Shown here: one piece after another, positions 1-10,900 of the stretch
Numbering within the stretch: the first letter of the stretch is position 1
How the letters are laid out: each line of letters begins with the position of its first letter
From: Phaeodactylibacter luteus
GTDB taxonomy: Bacteria > Bacteroidota > Bacteroidia > Chitinophagales > Saprospiraceae
Assembly: GCF_007993045.1 (NCBI RefSeq)
Contig: NZ_VOOR01000035.1
Location: forward strand, 1-54,386
Direction of reading: 5' to 3'
DNA length: 54,386 bases
The notes under the pieces: generated by a model
Database searches by the model: none
Told to the model about the DNA's origin: nothing
Seen by the model: the letters and a program-made list of their open reading frames with translations, nothing else
Position numbers and translations under genes: made by a program

Positions 1-1
1 T

Positions 2-3000
2 CTTTTTGACATCTGCTTTACTGCAATCAGCGGAGGGACCACGGATATAGACATCACCTCGGATATTGCGGCGATAGAGTTTTCGGATGTGGATGAGAAT
101 GTCATCCCTGCAGTGACGAACAGCGGCACCATCAATATTTCTGGCAATCCACCTGTGGATGGGCTGACGCTTACAATTGCAGACCAGACTATAGCACCTG
201 GAAGCCAGTTTTGTACTTCTGTGTCAGCCTTCAATTTTGATGATGTTGTAGGTATGTCTTTCACCATTACTTATGACCCTGCCCTGTTGCAGTTCAATCA
301 GGTTACAAACCTGACCTCCAACCTTCCTGCGTTCAATGCTGGAGCGAATATTGGTAATCCCAGCCCTGGCTTCATCACGGTCAACTGGTTTGAGCAGAGC
401 CTCATACCGACCTCTCTCCCTGATGGAGAAGTGGTTTTCGATATTTGTTTTACAGCGCTAGGTAGTGGCGTGAGCACAGACCTCGACTTCACGAGCGATG
501 TGGCTGCGATAGAGTTTTCGGATGCGAATGAGGATGTGATCCCATTCAATGGCGAATCTGGCACCATCAACATAACTGGAGACCCTTCCGGACTGACGGT
601 GAGCGCTGAATCCGTCACAGTTGGCACGGCCGAAAGCTTTTGTGTGCCGGTAACGGTTAGCAATTTTACAGGTATCGTGGGCATGTCCTTCACGATGAAT
701 TATGACGCAGGGCATGTGGCATATGATCAAGTCACCAATATCAACCCCGGGCTAACAGGCTTTTCAGTGGCCGCAAACGTGGGCAACCCTAGCCCTGGTT
801 TCATTACGGTCAACTGGTTCGAACAGAGCCTGATCCCTGTCAGCCTTCCCAATGACGCGGTCCTTTTTGAGGTCTGCTTCGATGCGGTAGGAACAGATGG
901 GACCTCCTCAGACCTAGCCTTTACAGGCGATGTAGCAGCTATCGAGTTTTCAGACGTCAACGAGAACGTCATCCCTGCTTTCTTTGAAGATGCGACCTTC
1001 AGTATTGAGGATAACGTGCCAGGGCAGGTCACCGCTACGATCAGCGATGCGGCTGTGGATCTAGATCAAAGCGTGTGTGTTCCCCTTACCGTCAGCAACT
1101 TTACGAATGTTACGGACTTTGGCTTTACAGTTGAGTATGATGCCAATATCTTACAGCTGGACCAAGTCACTGCACTGAATGCCATGGTTGCGGGCTTTGA
1201 TATGGCTGATATCGATATGGCCACACCTGGGCGTATTGCGGTATCTTGGAGCAATGGCAGCCCTGTGACCCTAGCGAATGGAGCCACGCTGTTTGAAATG
1301 TGCTTTACAGCTGTTGGAGGGGAAGACTCCTGTACTGACCTTGACATCACGGGCTCTTCGGAGCCGGTTAGCTTTACGAGCAGCGACCTAGGCACATTAG
1401 CCTTTCAGGGCAATTCAGGGACCATCTGTGTCAATTCAGCATTTGACGGCTTCCGGCTGACCATCGCAGATGAGACCGTCCAACCTGGCGATCAGTTTTG
1501 CCTGCCCGTCACTGTGCTGAACTTCAACGATGTAGTGGGCATTGCTTTTACTATTAGTTATGATCCTGCACAGCTACAGTTTCAAAGCGTAACCAACCTG
1601 AACCCCAACCTGTCTCAGTTTTCGGTTAATGCGAATTTCGGGTTGCCAGCCCAGATTGGGGCGGGCAATATTTCCGTCAACTGGTTCAATCAGAGCATTC
1701 AGCCTACCAACTTGCCCAATGGCGCAGTTTTGTTTGAGATGTGTTTTGTCGCGATCGGCAACGACGGGCAAGCTTCTGACCTGAACTTCAGCAGTGGTGT
1801 TACCCCAATTGAAGTATCGGACAGCAATGGAGAGGTCATCCCATTCTTTAGCCTTTCAGGTACCGTAAACATTTCTGCGGTACAGCCTCCTGCTATCGCT
1901 TTTGCTGATATTACGGATGTAGACTGCTTCGGGCAGTCTACCGGTGCTATCGCACTGACGGTAAACGGTGGCACAGGCGGGCCCTACACTTATAGCTGGA
2001 GCAATGGCATGTCAGGCAGCGAGATTACAAACCTGCCCGGTGGCAGCTATACCGTAACGGTAGCCGACCAAGGGTTAGGAGGGCTGACCACGACCGCTTC
2101 CTATACAGTGGACGCACCTGTCAGCGCGGTGAATGTTTCCGGCGGGGTTACTGCTCCTACTTGCAACGGAGGGACGAACGGCTCCATCCTGCTTTCTGTC
2201 GAAGGAGGTACTTCAGGCTATAATATCAGCTGGGATAATGGCATACAGGCGGGCACTATGAACCCTTCCAACCTGCCGGGCGGTACTTATTGTGTGACGG
2301 TGACCGATGCCAACGGCTGTGCAGCAGACCGCTGCTTCAATATCCCCAATGGTACAGGTGCTGGAGCCACTATCATGGAGACCGTAACGCCAGTTTCTTG
2401 CGCAGGGGAGGAGGATGGTTCAATCAGCCTGGCTCTTACTGGGGCTATTGGCGAAGCCACCTATTTCTGGAGCACCGCTCCTGGGCAGCCTTCTGTTTCT
2501 GGAACACTGAATAACCTGGCCCCTGGCAGCTACACTGTCACGGTAATCGATGGTGCTTCTTGTACCAGCACGGGCACATTCACTGTAGATGGCGCTATCT
2601 CAATCGAAATAGATGCAGAAGTATCCCCAATCGCCTGTGCAGATGAAGCCAATGGCTCCATTGAGCTTAGCGTAATTGGTGGCGCGGGAGGCTTTTCCTA
2701 CAGCTGGACGGGCCCTGACAACTTTACGGCATCGACGGCAGCCATCGATGGGCTGGCGGCAGGGACCTACCAAGTGTCAGCGACAGATGTTAATGACTGC
2801 ACAATAACGGCCACTTACGAGGTCAATGAGCCTGCTGATGCGCTTGCGTTCGCTGGCATAACCCCTCAGGACATTACCGCCTCTACACAGGGTGGCGTAG
2901 AATTGGACTTGACGGGGGGCACCATGCCTTATAACTACAGCTGGACAGGCCCTAACGGGTTCACTTCCAGCAGTGCAGATTTGACTGGGCTGACCCTTCA

Positions 3001-5266
3001 AGGCGAATACTGCGTTACCGTCACGGATGCGAATGGCTGTGAGGTCAGCTCTTGCGCAATCGTGGAAAGTGTATTGCGCGTAAATGGCGATATCACAGAT
3101 GCCTGTTTTGGCGAAGAAAATGGGTTTATTTCAGTGGTGCCTGATGGCGGGATGCCACCTTACGAGTACAGCTGGTCCAATTCGGCTTCTACAGGGGCCA
3201 ACCTCATCAACCTGGCTGCCGGAACTTACTCTGTAACGGTAATGGACAGTGCAGGGGATATGGTGACGATGACCTTTGTGGTGGAAGAATCACCGGAGAT
3301 TACCTTAGACCCAGTACTCGTTCCGGTTACCGGTGCGCCGGGCGATGCCAATGGCGCCATCACCCTGAATGCCGGTGGGGGCGTACTGCCTTTCACCTAC
3401 AGCTGGACGGGCCCTAACGGGTTTACAGCCACTACGCCTAATATTTCGGGCTTAGTACAGGGCACCTATTGTGTTACCATCACGGATAGCAATTTTGGGA
3501 ATGGTTGTAGCCGAGATACCTGCTTTGATGTATTCTTTGTAGCTCCGCTTGGGCAGCCGGTTGTCAATGTGACCAACACTTCCTGCTCCTATACAGAAGA
3601 TGGCATTTTGAACATTCAGATAAGCGGTGGGGTGCCCATCTTTATGATTGAAATCACTACTGCAGAAGGGGACGTCATTACCGGTACTTCAACCAACAAT
3701 GCCTTTAGCCAGGCCGGGCTCCCCGCTGGCTCGACGAGCATCGTCATCACAGATGCACAGGGCAATGCTGTCAACGAAACGGTCATTATCGAAAGCCCCG
3801 CGCCTCTTGTCGTAGCCGACCCAGACTACCGGCATGCTACGGAGGGCAACTGCAATGGCCAGATCACCCTCAACATAACAGGGGGCACGCCGGGCTACAA
3901 TGTCACTTGGAACAACGGTGCTCCCGACGGGCCAGCGATCACTGGCTTGTGCAGTGGGCTGACCTACACGCCAACCGTAACAGATGCGAACGGCTGTGAG
4001 GTAGAAGTGCCTGCTGTCGCCATCAACAACTTTGATGTAACGGTCACTTCAGTCACTGGCACAAGCTGCCCGGAAGACGCGAACGGGGCTATCGAAATAG
4101 ATGTAGTAGGAGGCGACCCCGGCTACACTTACATCTGGAATAACGGACAAGGGCAGCAGGTTTCTGATGAAGAAGACCCCCAAGGCTTGATGCCGGGTAC
4201 TTATATGCTCATCATCACAGAGCCCTCGGGCAATACCCTGACGCGTATGGTGGTCGTAGAGACAGAATCTGCGCTACAAGTTGCGCTGCAGGCTGAATCT
4301 GAGTACAACGGTTTTGAGGTGAGCTGTTATGATGCGGCAGATGGCGCGGTCAGCGCGGCAGCTTCCGGGAGTACAGGCTACCTGTACGAATGGACTCGCC
4401 TGGAAGACGAAATGCTGGTTGGCACAGGTACGAACCTGAACAATCTTCAGCCAGGCACTTACCAGGTCATGGTATCTGATGAATTTGGCTGCACCATGAC
4501 GCAGCAGATCGAGCTCTCCGCGCCAGATACACTACAGGTAGCGGGCATTATTCAGGATATTACCTGCCACGATGGCAAAGACGCCATCATTACAGCGACT
4601 ACACAAGGTGGCGTAGAACCGTTTGACTTTTTCTGGAGCAACGAGCGTGAGGGCAACCGCATTGCTTTCCTTGAAGCTGGCGATTACAACGTGACTGTGT
4701 TTGATGCCAACAATTGCCAACAGGTAGGGCGTTTCACGGTCGAAAACCCCGATCCGATTACCATCAGTTTTGAAGTGGAGCCGGATACCGAGGCTTGCAA
4801 TGGCGCGGTATTCGCTACGGCAGAAGGCGGTACAGAACCATACAAGTACAATTGGGCTACCCTCAATACTGATGCCCCTCAAGTGCCTAATCTGTGTACT
4901 GGAGAGTACCTCCTGCAAGTCTCAGACCTTAACGGGTGCCTTTCCGAGCTGACTACAGTCGTAGTAGAAAACCGGCGCTTCCCATGCTTGGAAGAAGCGG
5001 TTATCTTAACACCTGATGGGAACGGCGCCAACGAGGAGTTTGTCATCTTCTGTGTGTCAGATTACCCGGACAACCGCCTGGAAATTTACAACCGCTGGGG
5101 CGAACCCGTGTTTGAGGCGGACAACTACAGCAACGATTGGAACGGCCGGCACATGAACGGCAGTCAGTTGCCGGAAGGGCCGTACTATTACGTCTTCACT
5201 TATACCGACCCAGATGGAAACGCCCAGCAGCAGAAAGGCTCATTGACTATCCTGCGCGAACAGTAA
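2..5266 (+). CDS. Giant T9SS type B cargo protein with cohesin-like units and SprB-type repeats (5' end missing)
   Basis: The reading frame is open from base 2, so the gene begins outside the window; about 1,754 residues are visible. Counting from the GTG at base 89, residues about 24-590 hold four cohesin-like beta-sandwich units (for example SFTITYDPALLQFNQVTNL), and the end of a fifth is visible at the left edge. Residues about 600-1640 hold 13 SprB-type units of about 75-80 residues with the pattern GG-x-P-Y-x-Y-x-W-(S/T)-N-G, then G-x-Y-x-V-T-V-x-D-x-x-G-C. The last 90 residues (ILTPDGNGANEEF, LEIYNRWGEPVFE, DWNGRHMNG, GPYYYVFTY) are a type B T9SS sorting domain (CHU_C/gliding family). 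The protein is therefore predicted to be exported by T9SS and held at the cell surface, probably as an adhesin; the adhesin role is inferred from SprB-like proteins. A PorP/SprF gene follows, the usual partner of type B cargo. Cohesin units 1 and 2 are very alike at DNA level, suggesting recent internal duplication. Confidence 0.93.
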   Translation, partial: LFDICFTAISGGTTDIDITSDIAAIEFSDVDENVIPAVTNSGTINISGNPPVDGLTLTIADQTIAPGSQFCTSVSAFNFDDVVGMSFTITYDPALLQFNQVTNLTSNLPAFNAGANIGNPSPGFITVNWFEQSLIPTSLPDGEVVFDICFTALGSGVSTDLDFTSDVAAIEFSDANEDVIPFNGESGTINITGDPSGLTVSAESVTVGTAESFCVPVTVSNFTGIVGMSFTMNYDAGHVAYDQVTNINPGLTGFSVAANVGNPSPGFITVNWFEQSLIPVSLPNDAVLFEVCFDAVGTDGTSSDLAFTGDVAAIEFSDVNENVIPAFFEDATFSIEDNVPGQVTATISDAAVDLDQSVCVPLTVSNFTNVTDFGFTVEYDANILQLDQVTALNAMVAGFDMADIDMATPGRIAVSWSNGSPVTLANGATLFEMCFTAVGGEDSCTDLDITGSSEPVSFTSSDLGTLAFQGNSGTICVNSAFDGFRLTIADETVQPGDQFCLPVTVLNFNDVVGIAFTISYDPAQLQFQSVTNLNPNLSQFSVNANFGLPAQIGAGNISVNWFNQSIQPTNLPNGAVLFEMCFVAIGNDGQASDLNFSSGVTPIEVSDSNGEVIPFFSLSGTVNISAVQPPAIAFADITDVDCFGQSTGAIALTVNGGTGGPYTYSWSNGMSGSEITNLPGGSYTVTVADQGLGGLTTTASYTVDAPVSAVNVSGGVTAPTCNGGTNGSILLSVEGGTSGYNISWDNGIQAGTMNPSNLPGGTYCVTVTDANGCAADRCFNIPNGTGAGATIMETVTPVSCAGEEDGSISLALTGAIGEATYFWSTAPGQPSVSGTLNNLAPGSYTVTVIDGASCTSTGTFTVDGAISIEIDAEVSPIACADEANGSIELSVIGGAGGFSYSWTGPDNFTASTAAIDGLAAGTYQVSATDVNDCTITATYEVNEPADALAFAGITPQDITASTQGGVELDLTGGTMPYNYSWTGPNGFTSSSADLTGLTLQGEYCVTVTDANGCEVSSCAIVESVLRVNGDITDACFGEENGFISVVPDGGMPPYEYSWSNSASTGANLINLAAGTYSVTVMDSAGDMVTMTFVVEESPEITLDPVLVPVTGAPGDANGAITLNAGGGVLPFTYSWTGPNGFTATTPNISGLVQGTYCVTITDSNFGNGCSRDTCFDVFFVAPLGQPVVNVTNTSCSYTEDGILNIQISGGVPIFMIEITTAEGDVITGTSTNNAFSQAGLPAGSTSIVITDAQGNAVNETVIIESPAPLVVADPDYRHATEGNCNGQITLNITGGTPGYNVTWNNGAPDGPAITGLCSGLTYTPTVTDANGCEVEVPAVAINNFDVTVTSVTGTSCPEDANGAIEIDVVGGDPGYTYIWNNGQGQQVSDEEDPQGLMPGTYMLIITEPSGNTLTRMVVVETESALQVALQAESEYNGFEVSCYDAADGAVSAAASGSTGYLYEWTRLEDEMLVGTGTNLNNLQPGTYQVMVSDEFGCTMTQQIELSAPDTLQVAGIIQDITCHDGKDAIITATTQGGVEPFDFFWSNEREGNRIAFLEAGDYNVTVFDANNCQQVGRFTVENPDPITISFEVEPDTEACNGAVFATAEGGTEPYKYNWATLNTDAPQVPNLCTGEYLLQVSDLNGCLSELTTVVVENRRFPCLEEAVILTPDGNGANEEFVIFCVSDYPDNRLEIYNRWGEPVFEADNYSNDWNGRHMNGSQLPEGPYYYVFTYTDPDGNAQQQKGSLTILREQ

Positions 5267-5272
5267 AACCGG

Positions 5273-5305
5273 GCGGCCTGTACTGTCCCAAAAGGTACAG
5301 GCCGC
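5273..5305 (+). terminator. Hairpin between the SprB-like gene and porP/sprF
   Basis: A perfect 11-bp stem (GCGGCCTGTAC pairing with GTACAGGCCGC) has an 11-base loop and lies seven bases after the stop codon. It is followed by TCTTA and not by a clear T-run, so it may be a partial terminator or an mRNA-stabilising hairpin between cotranscribed genes. Confidence 0.55.
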
Positions 5306-5342
5306 TCTTACCCATCTTCATACCCACAACCGATTTAATCCT

Positions 5343-6254
5343 ATGAAAAAATTACTTCTACTCACGCTTGCTTTGGCTATAGGGCAGCTGGCTTTTGCTC
5401 AAGACGGAGCGATTTTCTCCCACTACAACATTACCCCGGTACTGATCAACCCTAGTGCGGCGGGTTTCGATGAAGACTATCAGCTTCAGCTAAATGCACG
5501 TGCGCAGTGGTCTGGCTTTACGGATGCCCCGACCACTTACGCGGCGCAGTTCAATGGCCCCCTTGGCGACAACTTTGCCATTGGGCTCGGCGTGCTTTCG
5601 GAATCAGCAGCACAGCTGAACCGGCTGCGTGCACACCTCAATTATGCGTTCCGCTTCCAGGTGAGCGACAAGGTGAAGCTTGCGGCAGGCTTTCAGACAG
5701 AGTACCAGCAAATTACGCTGGACAACGGGGTGCTCAACAACAGCTTTGTCGATCTCAACGACCAAGTTGTAGAAGACTTTATGAACGGGAAAGGCGTTTT
5801 TGATGCAGCTCTTGGCGTATACAGTTCATTTGGGGAGCATACCCGCGTGGGGCTGTCCTTTTCCAACCTCGTTCGGTCCAGACTTTCAGAGGAAGAACAG
5901 GATGAGTCGATCCTGAAGTACTATACCTTTTTTGCCAGCCATAAACTCATAGTGGAAGACCTCAACTTTTCGCTCGAGCCCTCCGTTATGGTCCGCAATA
6001 TCCGAGATGTGCCTTCGCAGATTGATGTCAACCTCATGGCTCGTTTTTTGGAAGAGCAGTTTACTTCTGGCCTTTCTTACCGCTCTACCGGAGCATTAGG
6101 GCTGCTGCTCGGTACTAAGCTGTCTAAGTTTGAACTGTATTACAGCTACGACATTTTTTTCCAAGAGTTCCAGAGCTACAACAACGGTTCGCATGAGGTG
6201 ACCCTCATGGTCAGTTTTGACCGGAAGAAGAGCACCTCCGCCCGCCGCCGATAG
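5343..6254 (+). CDS. PorP/SprF family type IX secretion membrane protein
   Basis: This 303-residue protein has a signal peptide (MKKLLLLTLALAIGQLAFA, cut before QDG). It then has the typical PorP/SprF opening (FSHYNITPVLINPSAAGF) and repeated amphipathic beta-strands of an outer-membrane barrel. In the family, each SprF-like protein helps deliver one type B T9SS cargo to the cell surface. This gene starts 76 bp after the giant SprB-like gene on the same strand, the classic cargo-partner arrangement, so the two are probably cotranscribed. Length and motifs are normal for the family (about 300-340 residues). The start codon is the first ATG and is followed directly by the signal peptide. The family assignment is firm; the pairing with the upstream protein is inferred from position. 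Confidence 0.93.
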   Translation: MKKLLLLTLALAIGQLAFAQDGAIFSHYNITPVLINPSAAGFDEDYQLQLNARAQWSGFTDAPTTYAAQFNGPLGDNFAIGLGVLSESAAQLNRLRAHLNYAFRFQVSDKVKLAAGFQTEYQQITLDNGVLNNSFVDLNDQVVEDFMNGKGVFDAALGVYSSFGEHTRVGLSFSNLVRSRLSEEEQDESILKYYTFFASHKLIVEDLNFSLEPSVMVRNIRDVPSQIDVNLMARFLEEQFTSGLSYRSTGALGLLLGTKLSKFELYYSYDIFFQEFQSYNNGSHEVTLMVSFDRKKSTSARRR

Positions 6255-7904
6255 CCCCTGTAGGTAGTTTGGATATTGGTTAGAACAGGCCAACTGTTTT
6301 TGGCAAGGTAATTGCTATATACACTGAGGAGCCCTGAACGCGGGCTGCATCTTTATTAGTGAAACACTTAGAAAAACAGCAGGCTCTGCCCATTGAAGGA
6401 AAGTGCCCTGCATGCAGCTGAATGCAGCTGCCTTAAATCATTTTGATGTAGTTATTTGCGCCTGCATGCAGTAGGTCTAAGCAACCTGCTGCACCTCCCC
6501 CGTCCGGTTTTTGAACGCAAAAGCCGGAGGGGGAGGGGGTAGGTTTTGGGCTCCGCTAAATGGTAGGGGCACAAATTGCAACTTTCTACATTTATTACCG
6601 TAAAATGCCTGTGTAGCTCCTGCGGGAGCAGAATACAAAGGCGATTGGATTGTATGTTTTAACCAGCAACTGGTTTCTAAGATTTTACTTAAATCGGTTT
6701 TTGGGATGGCCTCTCTTCCGGACTCGGAAGGGGGGCTTTTTGTTTGCGGCCCTTTTGCCGACCTTCATTTTTGGCACGCTTTTCGCAGTACATATGGTGT
6801 GCCGGTAAGGGCGCTGACCGATGAGCGGGCAGCGATTTTCCGAAGCCGGCTGCGCGAAAAGATGGCCCAGCCTACGCTGGCCGCAACAGCGGGGGCTTGC
6901 CAGGAGCTGGCTTTTGCTGTACATACAGCCATTATCAACCCCAGCCGGAGGCATGATGAGGGAAACCCTCAAAATGGGCTAAGGTCAATTTTTTGGCTGG
7001 CAGAGCATGGGAAAGTACCGGCGGGCAGCCTAAAATGGGCTGCGCCAGCGGTTTTAAGCCAGGCTTGCCACAAAGGGCATCCTTATGGAAGGGCGAAATT
7101 TGATTTGCTCGATCACACGGCACTGTTTAGGGTGCATTGCTGCCGCGTATCCATTTTTGGCATTGCATTTGCAATAGGTACAGTATTGGGCAGCACGTAG
7201 ATTTGTTCCATAGAAGAGGGGTAGCCCTTTTCGAGGGGTAACTGTGCCCGGGACAGATGATGCCTGCCCCCACAAATGTGCTTTGTGAAATAGGTTTACA
7301 TTGTTTACGGTGTCAGGAAAGTGCGCTGCGCTGTACGGATATCGTATGCATCAGATGATTTAGGATAAAACCGGACAAGCTGAACGGCAAGAGGGCGGAA
7401 TCTAGCGCCAAGGCAGTTTAGGCTGTGTGCCGGTCCAACGGCCTGCCAGGGCGTGTGGAAACCTCGGCAGGGACTGTACCCTTATGCCCTTTAGGCAAAA
7501 TGGTACGCCAGGAATGACAACAAACAAACAGATTGGAAAAGTGCGCACTGCGCGCGCTACCCCGCTGCAGCTATGATGCTGTATGCCGGTGCTCCGCTCA
7601 AAGTGGGGTATGCGCAGCAGAGCAGCTTGCATAGTGCAACTATGTACTTACTTGAGAAAGCGTGCCTGCCGGCCTCTTCGCTAGAGGGCAGTCTGCACAC
7701 TTGGCTCATGCAGAGTGCATAGGTTTTGCTGTACCCCGTGCTGTATATAGGCCGCTCTCTTGAGCGCGCACAGCTATAAGCCGGGTAAAGAGACATAGCC
7801 ACATATAAAGCAGGCATGCCATGAACAGCTCATGGCAGCCCTGGCGCAGCTATGCTCTGAATGAGCTACGGAAACTTTTTTATTGTTCATAAACTACATC
7901 GAAA
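6255..7904. other. 1.65-kb intergenic stretch without a convincing gene
   Basis: Open frames here are short, rich in Cys, His and Trp, and show no family motif, signal peptide or conserved repeat, so I do not call a gene. The stretch holds a strong inverted repeat at 6495-6535, clustered GCATGCAG-like words at 6410-6470, two copies of AAAATGGGCT at about 6972 and 7032, and an imperfect palindrome around GCCATGAACAGCTCATGGC near 7818. It could be decayed coding sequence or a long untranslated leader for the downstream secreted protein. Neither can be shown from the sequence. Confidence 0.5.
6495..6535. repeat. Long GC-rich inverted repeat
   Basis: CTCCCCC, G, TCCGG on the left pairs with CCGGA, GGGGGAG on the right (12 bp with one bulged G). 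The loop is bounded by a T-run and an A-run that could extend the stem. No T-run follows the hairpin, so it is not a standard terminator. It lies 240 bp after porP/sprF. Confidence 0.6.
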
Positions 7905-10900
7905 ATGAAATTTCAAACTTCCAACAACGCCGGGCAAAGGGCATTTACAGCCCCCTGGCAACGGCTTTTGAAAGCCGCCCTCGCAGTGATGCTTACACTG
8001 CTAATGGGCATGCCCCTGCAGGCACAGTGCGACTTGGCCTGCAACGGCGGCAACCCTGATGTCCCGCTTTTGATCCCAGTAGATGAAAACTGCCAGGTAT
8101 CCCTCACGCCAGAAGACGTCCTCGAAGTGCCCATTACCTGCCCCGGCGACAAAGTGCTCACGGTAAGGGATGAGTTCAACAACCTCATTGTCGAAGGGGT
8201 GAATATGGTTGTTTTTGACCCTATCCCCTATACAGGGCAGACCCTGTCGGTGATGACAACAGACGTGGTCGAAGGGATTTTTTGCAACAGCTTCATCCGT
8301 GCTGTAGATGTTACCCCTCCGGTCATCGAATGTGTCAATGATACCATCAGCTGTATCGCAGATACCAGTGTGGCCGTGCTTGGGCTGCCGGCCGTATCAG
8401 ACAACTGCTCTTCTGACCTATCTATAGCCTACTTTGATAATTACAACGACTTCACTTGCGTCAACTCTTTTGCGGCGTTTATTGAGCGGCTTATTACCGC
8501 AGAAGACGAGCAGGGCAACCAGTCCAGCTGTTCCCAGCTTATTTTCTTAGACCGCCCAGACCTCAACGATGTGGAGTTCCCTCAGGATACCGTGCTCAAT
8601 TGCGGTGTTACTGACCTCAGCCCCGCAGTGACCAATCAGCCTCGTTTGGAGGGCATGATTATCGAGCAGACCAACCGCTGCGATTTATCGGTCACTTTCA
8701 GAGATGATACCCTTTTGCTGTGCGGGAATATTGAGTTTCAAATCCAGCGCACCTGGACCGTGACAGAAGCCTGTACCCAGACAATGGCTACGGATATACA
8801 GCTCATCAATGTTGTAGATACCATTGCGCCCCAGATCATCTGCCCGGGCCCCATCACCGTAAACACCAATACCGGTGCTTGTTATGCTACGGTCAACCTG
8901 CCTTCTCCAAGTGTGGTAGACAACTGCGATGCAGAGGCATCCTTCGTGGTCAGTACCACTTACGGAGCAGTGGGGACCGGGCCTCACCCATTTGTGCCAG
9001 TTGGCACTCACACCCTACAGTACACAGCTCGCGATCAGTGCAATAATTCCCGCACTTGTACCACCACCTTGAATGTAGTGGACCAAGAACCGCCCACGGC
9101 TGTCTGTGAAGAAACGCTGATTGTCAGTGTGTCTTCCGGTGGAGTAGGTATTGTGGATGCCATTTCGTTCGATGGTGGCAGCAACGACAACTGCGCCCCA
9201 GAGCTGTTCTTCAAAGCACGGCGCATGGTGACAGGAGCTTGCGGCGGCCTCAATGGCGATGATTCCGACGCCATCGCAGGATATCAGGAGTGGTTTGATG
9301 ATGAAGTGCGCTTCTGCTGCGATGAATTGGACGCCCAAGATTTGCAGGTCATCATGAGGGTTTATGAAGTAGACCCTGGCAATGGCCCGGTACAGCCGGT
9401 CCGGGAGTTGCCAAATGGCGACTTGTTCGGCCGCTACACAGAATGTATGGTCAATGTGGAAGTACAGGACAAAGTTGCACCCGATGTGGCTTGCCCGCAA
9501 AATATGACCATTGACTGCCGGGAGGATTATTCAGACCTCAGCATCTTCGGGGAAGCTATGGCTATGGACAACTGCTCCGCAGAACTGTCCCTGGAAGAAG
9601 AAATACAAGTAGACGATTGTGGCACGGGCACCATCACCAGGACTTACACCGCCATCGACCCCTCCGGCAATATTGGGGGCTGTATTCAGACCATCACCAT
9701 CGTGAATGAATCGCCCTTCAGCCTGTCGAATATCGATTTCCCAGACGATATCACCATTGAAATCTGTGGTGCGGCTACCGACCCGGACGACCTCCCCGAT
9801 GGCTTTGACCGCCCCGTCCTCTCTGATGTCGGCTGTGCCAGCATCGGCATCAACTACAGCGATGAGTTCTTTGATATCTCCTTCCCAGCCTGTTACAAAA
9901 TCTTACGCGAATGGGTGATCCTCGACTGGTGCCAGTACGATCCTGAAGACCCTAACACAGAAGGGCGGTTCTCGGATGTCCAAGTTATAAAGGTAGAAGA
10001 CAACACCAAGCCCATACTCTCCTGCCCAGAGGATGTGGTGGTCGGCCTAGGGCCAGATTGTAATGCTTCACAGGTTAACCTCCTGCCAGTAATGGCGGAA
10101 GATTGTAGTTCAAATGTACTGATCACCAACAATTCTCCCTTTGCGGATGTGGCAGGGGCGAACGCGAGCGGGGAGTACCCCTCCGGCACTACACTAGTCA
10201 CTTTTGTAGCTTCAGACCGTTGCGGCAATACAGCAAGCTGCCAGGTATCTGTCACTGTAGAAGACATGACGCCGCCACAGCCGGTCTGTATTGTAGGCCT
10301 CTCCGTAAATTTGGCGATGATGAACGGCGAGCCCATGGCGATGATCAACGCGCCTGCGTTCAACGGCGGGTCTTCTGACAACTGCACCGATGCCAACTTG
10401 CTGAAGTATTCCATCCGCCGTGCAGGCACCGGCTTGCCTGGGGTGCGCCCAACGACAACACAGCTCACTTTCACCTGCGAGGATGCAGGTGGGCAGCCCA
10501 TCGAGTTCTGGGCAGAGGACAACGCAGGCAACAGCAGTTTCTGTGTGACCGTAATCGCTGTGCAGGACAATAACAACATCTGCCCTGCGGCGGCTAGCGG
10601 AATGATTGCAGGCGAGATCTCCACTGAGATGGGGGAGTACGTTGAAGGGGTAATGGTAGAGGTGGTCTCAGATGACCCACTGGCCGCATTTACCGGAGAC
10701 AATGGCTTCTTCGAGCTTTTAGGGGTGCCTTTCGGCAACAACTATACCTTGCGCCCTTACCGGGACGAGGATGTGCTGAACGGCGTTTCCACCCTCGACC
10801 TGCTGCTGATCAGCCGGCACATCCTTGGCGTAGCGCCACTCAATACCCCCTACAAGATGATCGCAGCTGATGTCAACCGCTCCGGCGCTATTTCTACCTT

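Noticed and set aside
6706-7200. 164-codon open frame in the 6.3-7.9 kb gap
   Set aside because: Composition is unlike neighbouring proteins (many Cys, His and Trp), there is no signal, domain or repeat, and the opposite strand is just as open. It is probably chance, so I did not call a gene.
9893-10741. 282-codon open frame on the minus strand inside the HYR/cohesin gene
   Set aside because: It is antisense to a well-supported gene with clear domains; such frames are common opposite GC-rich genes.
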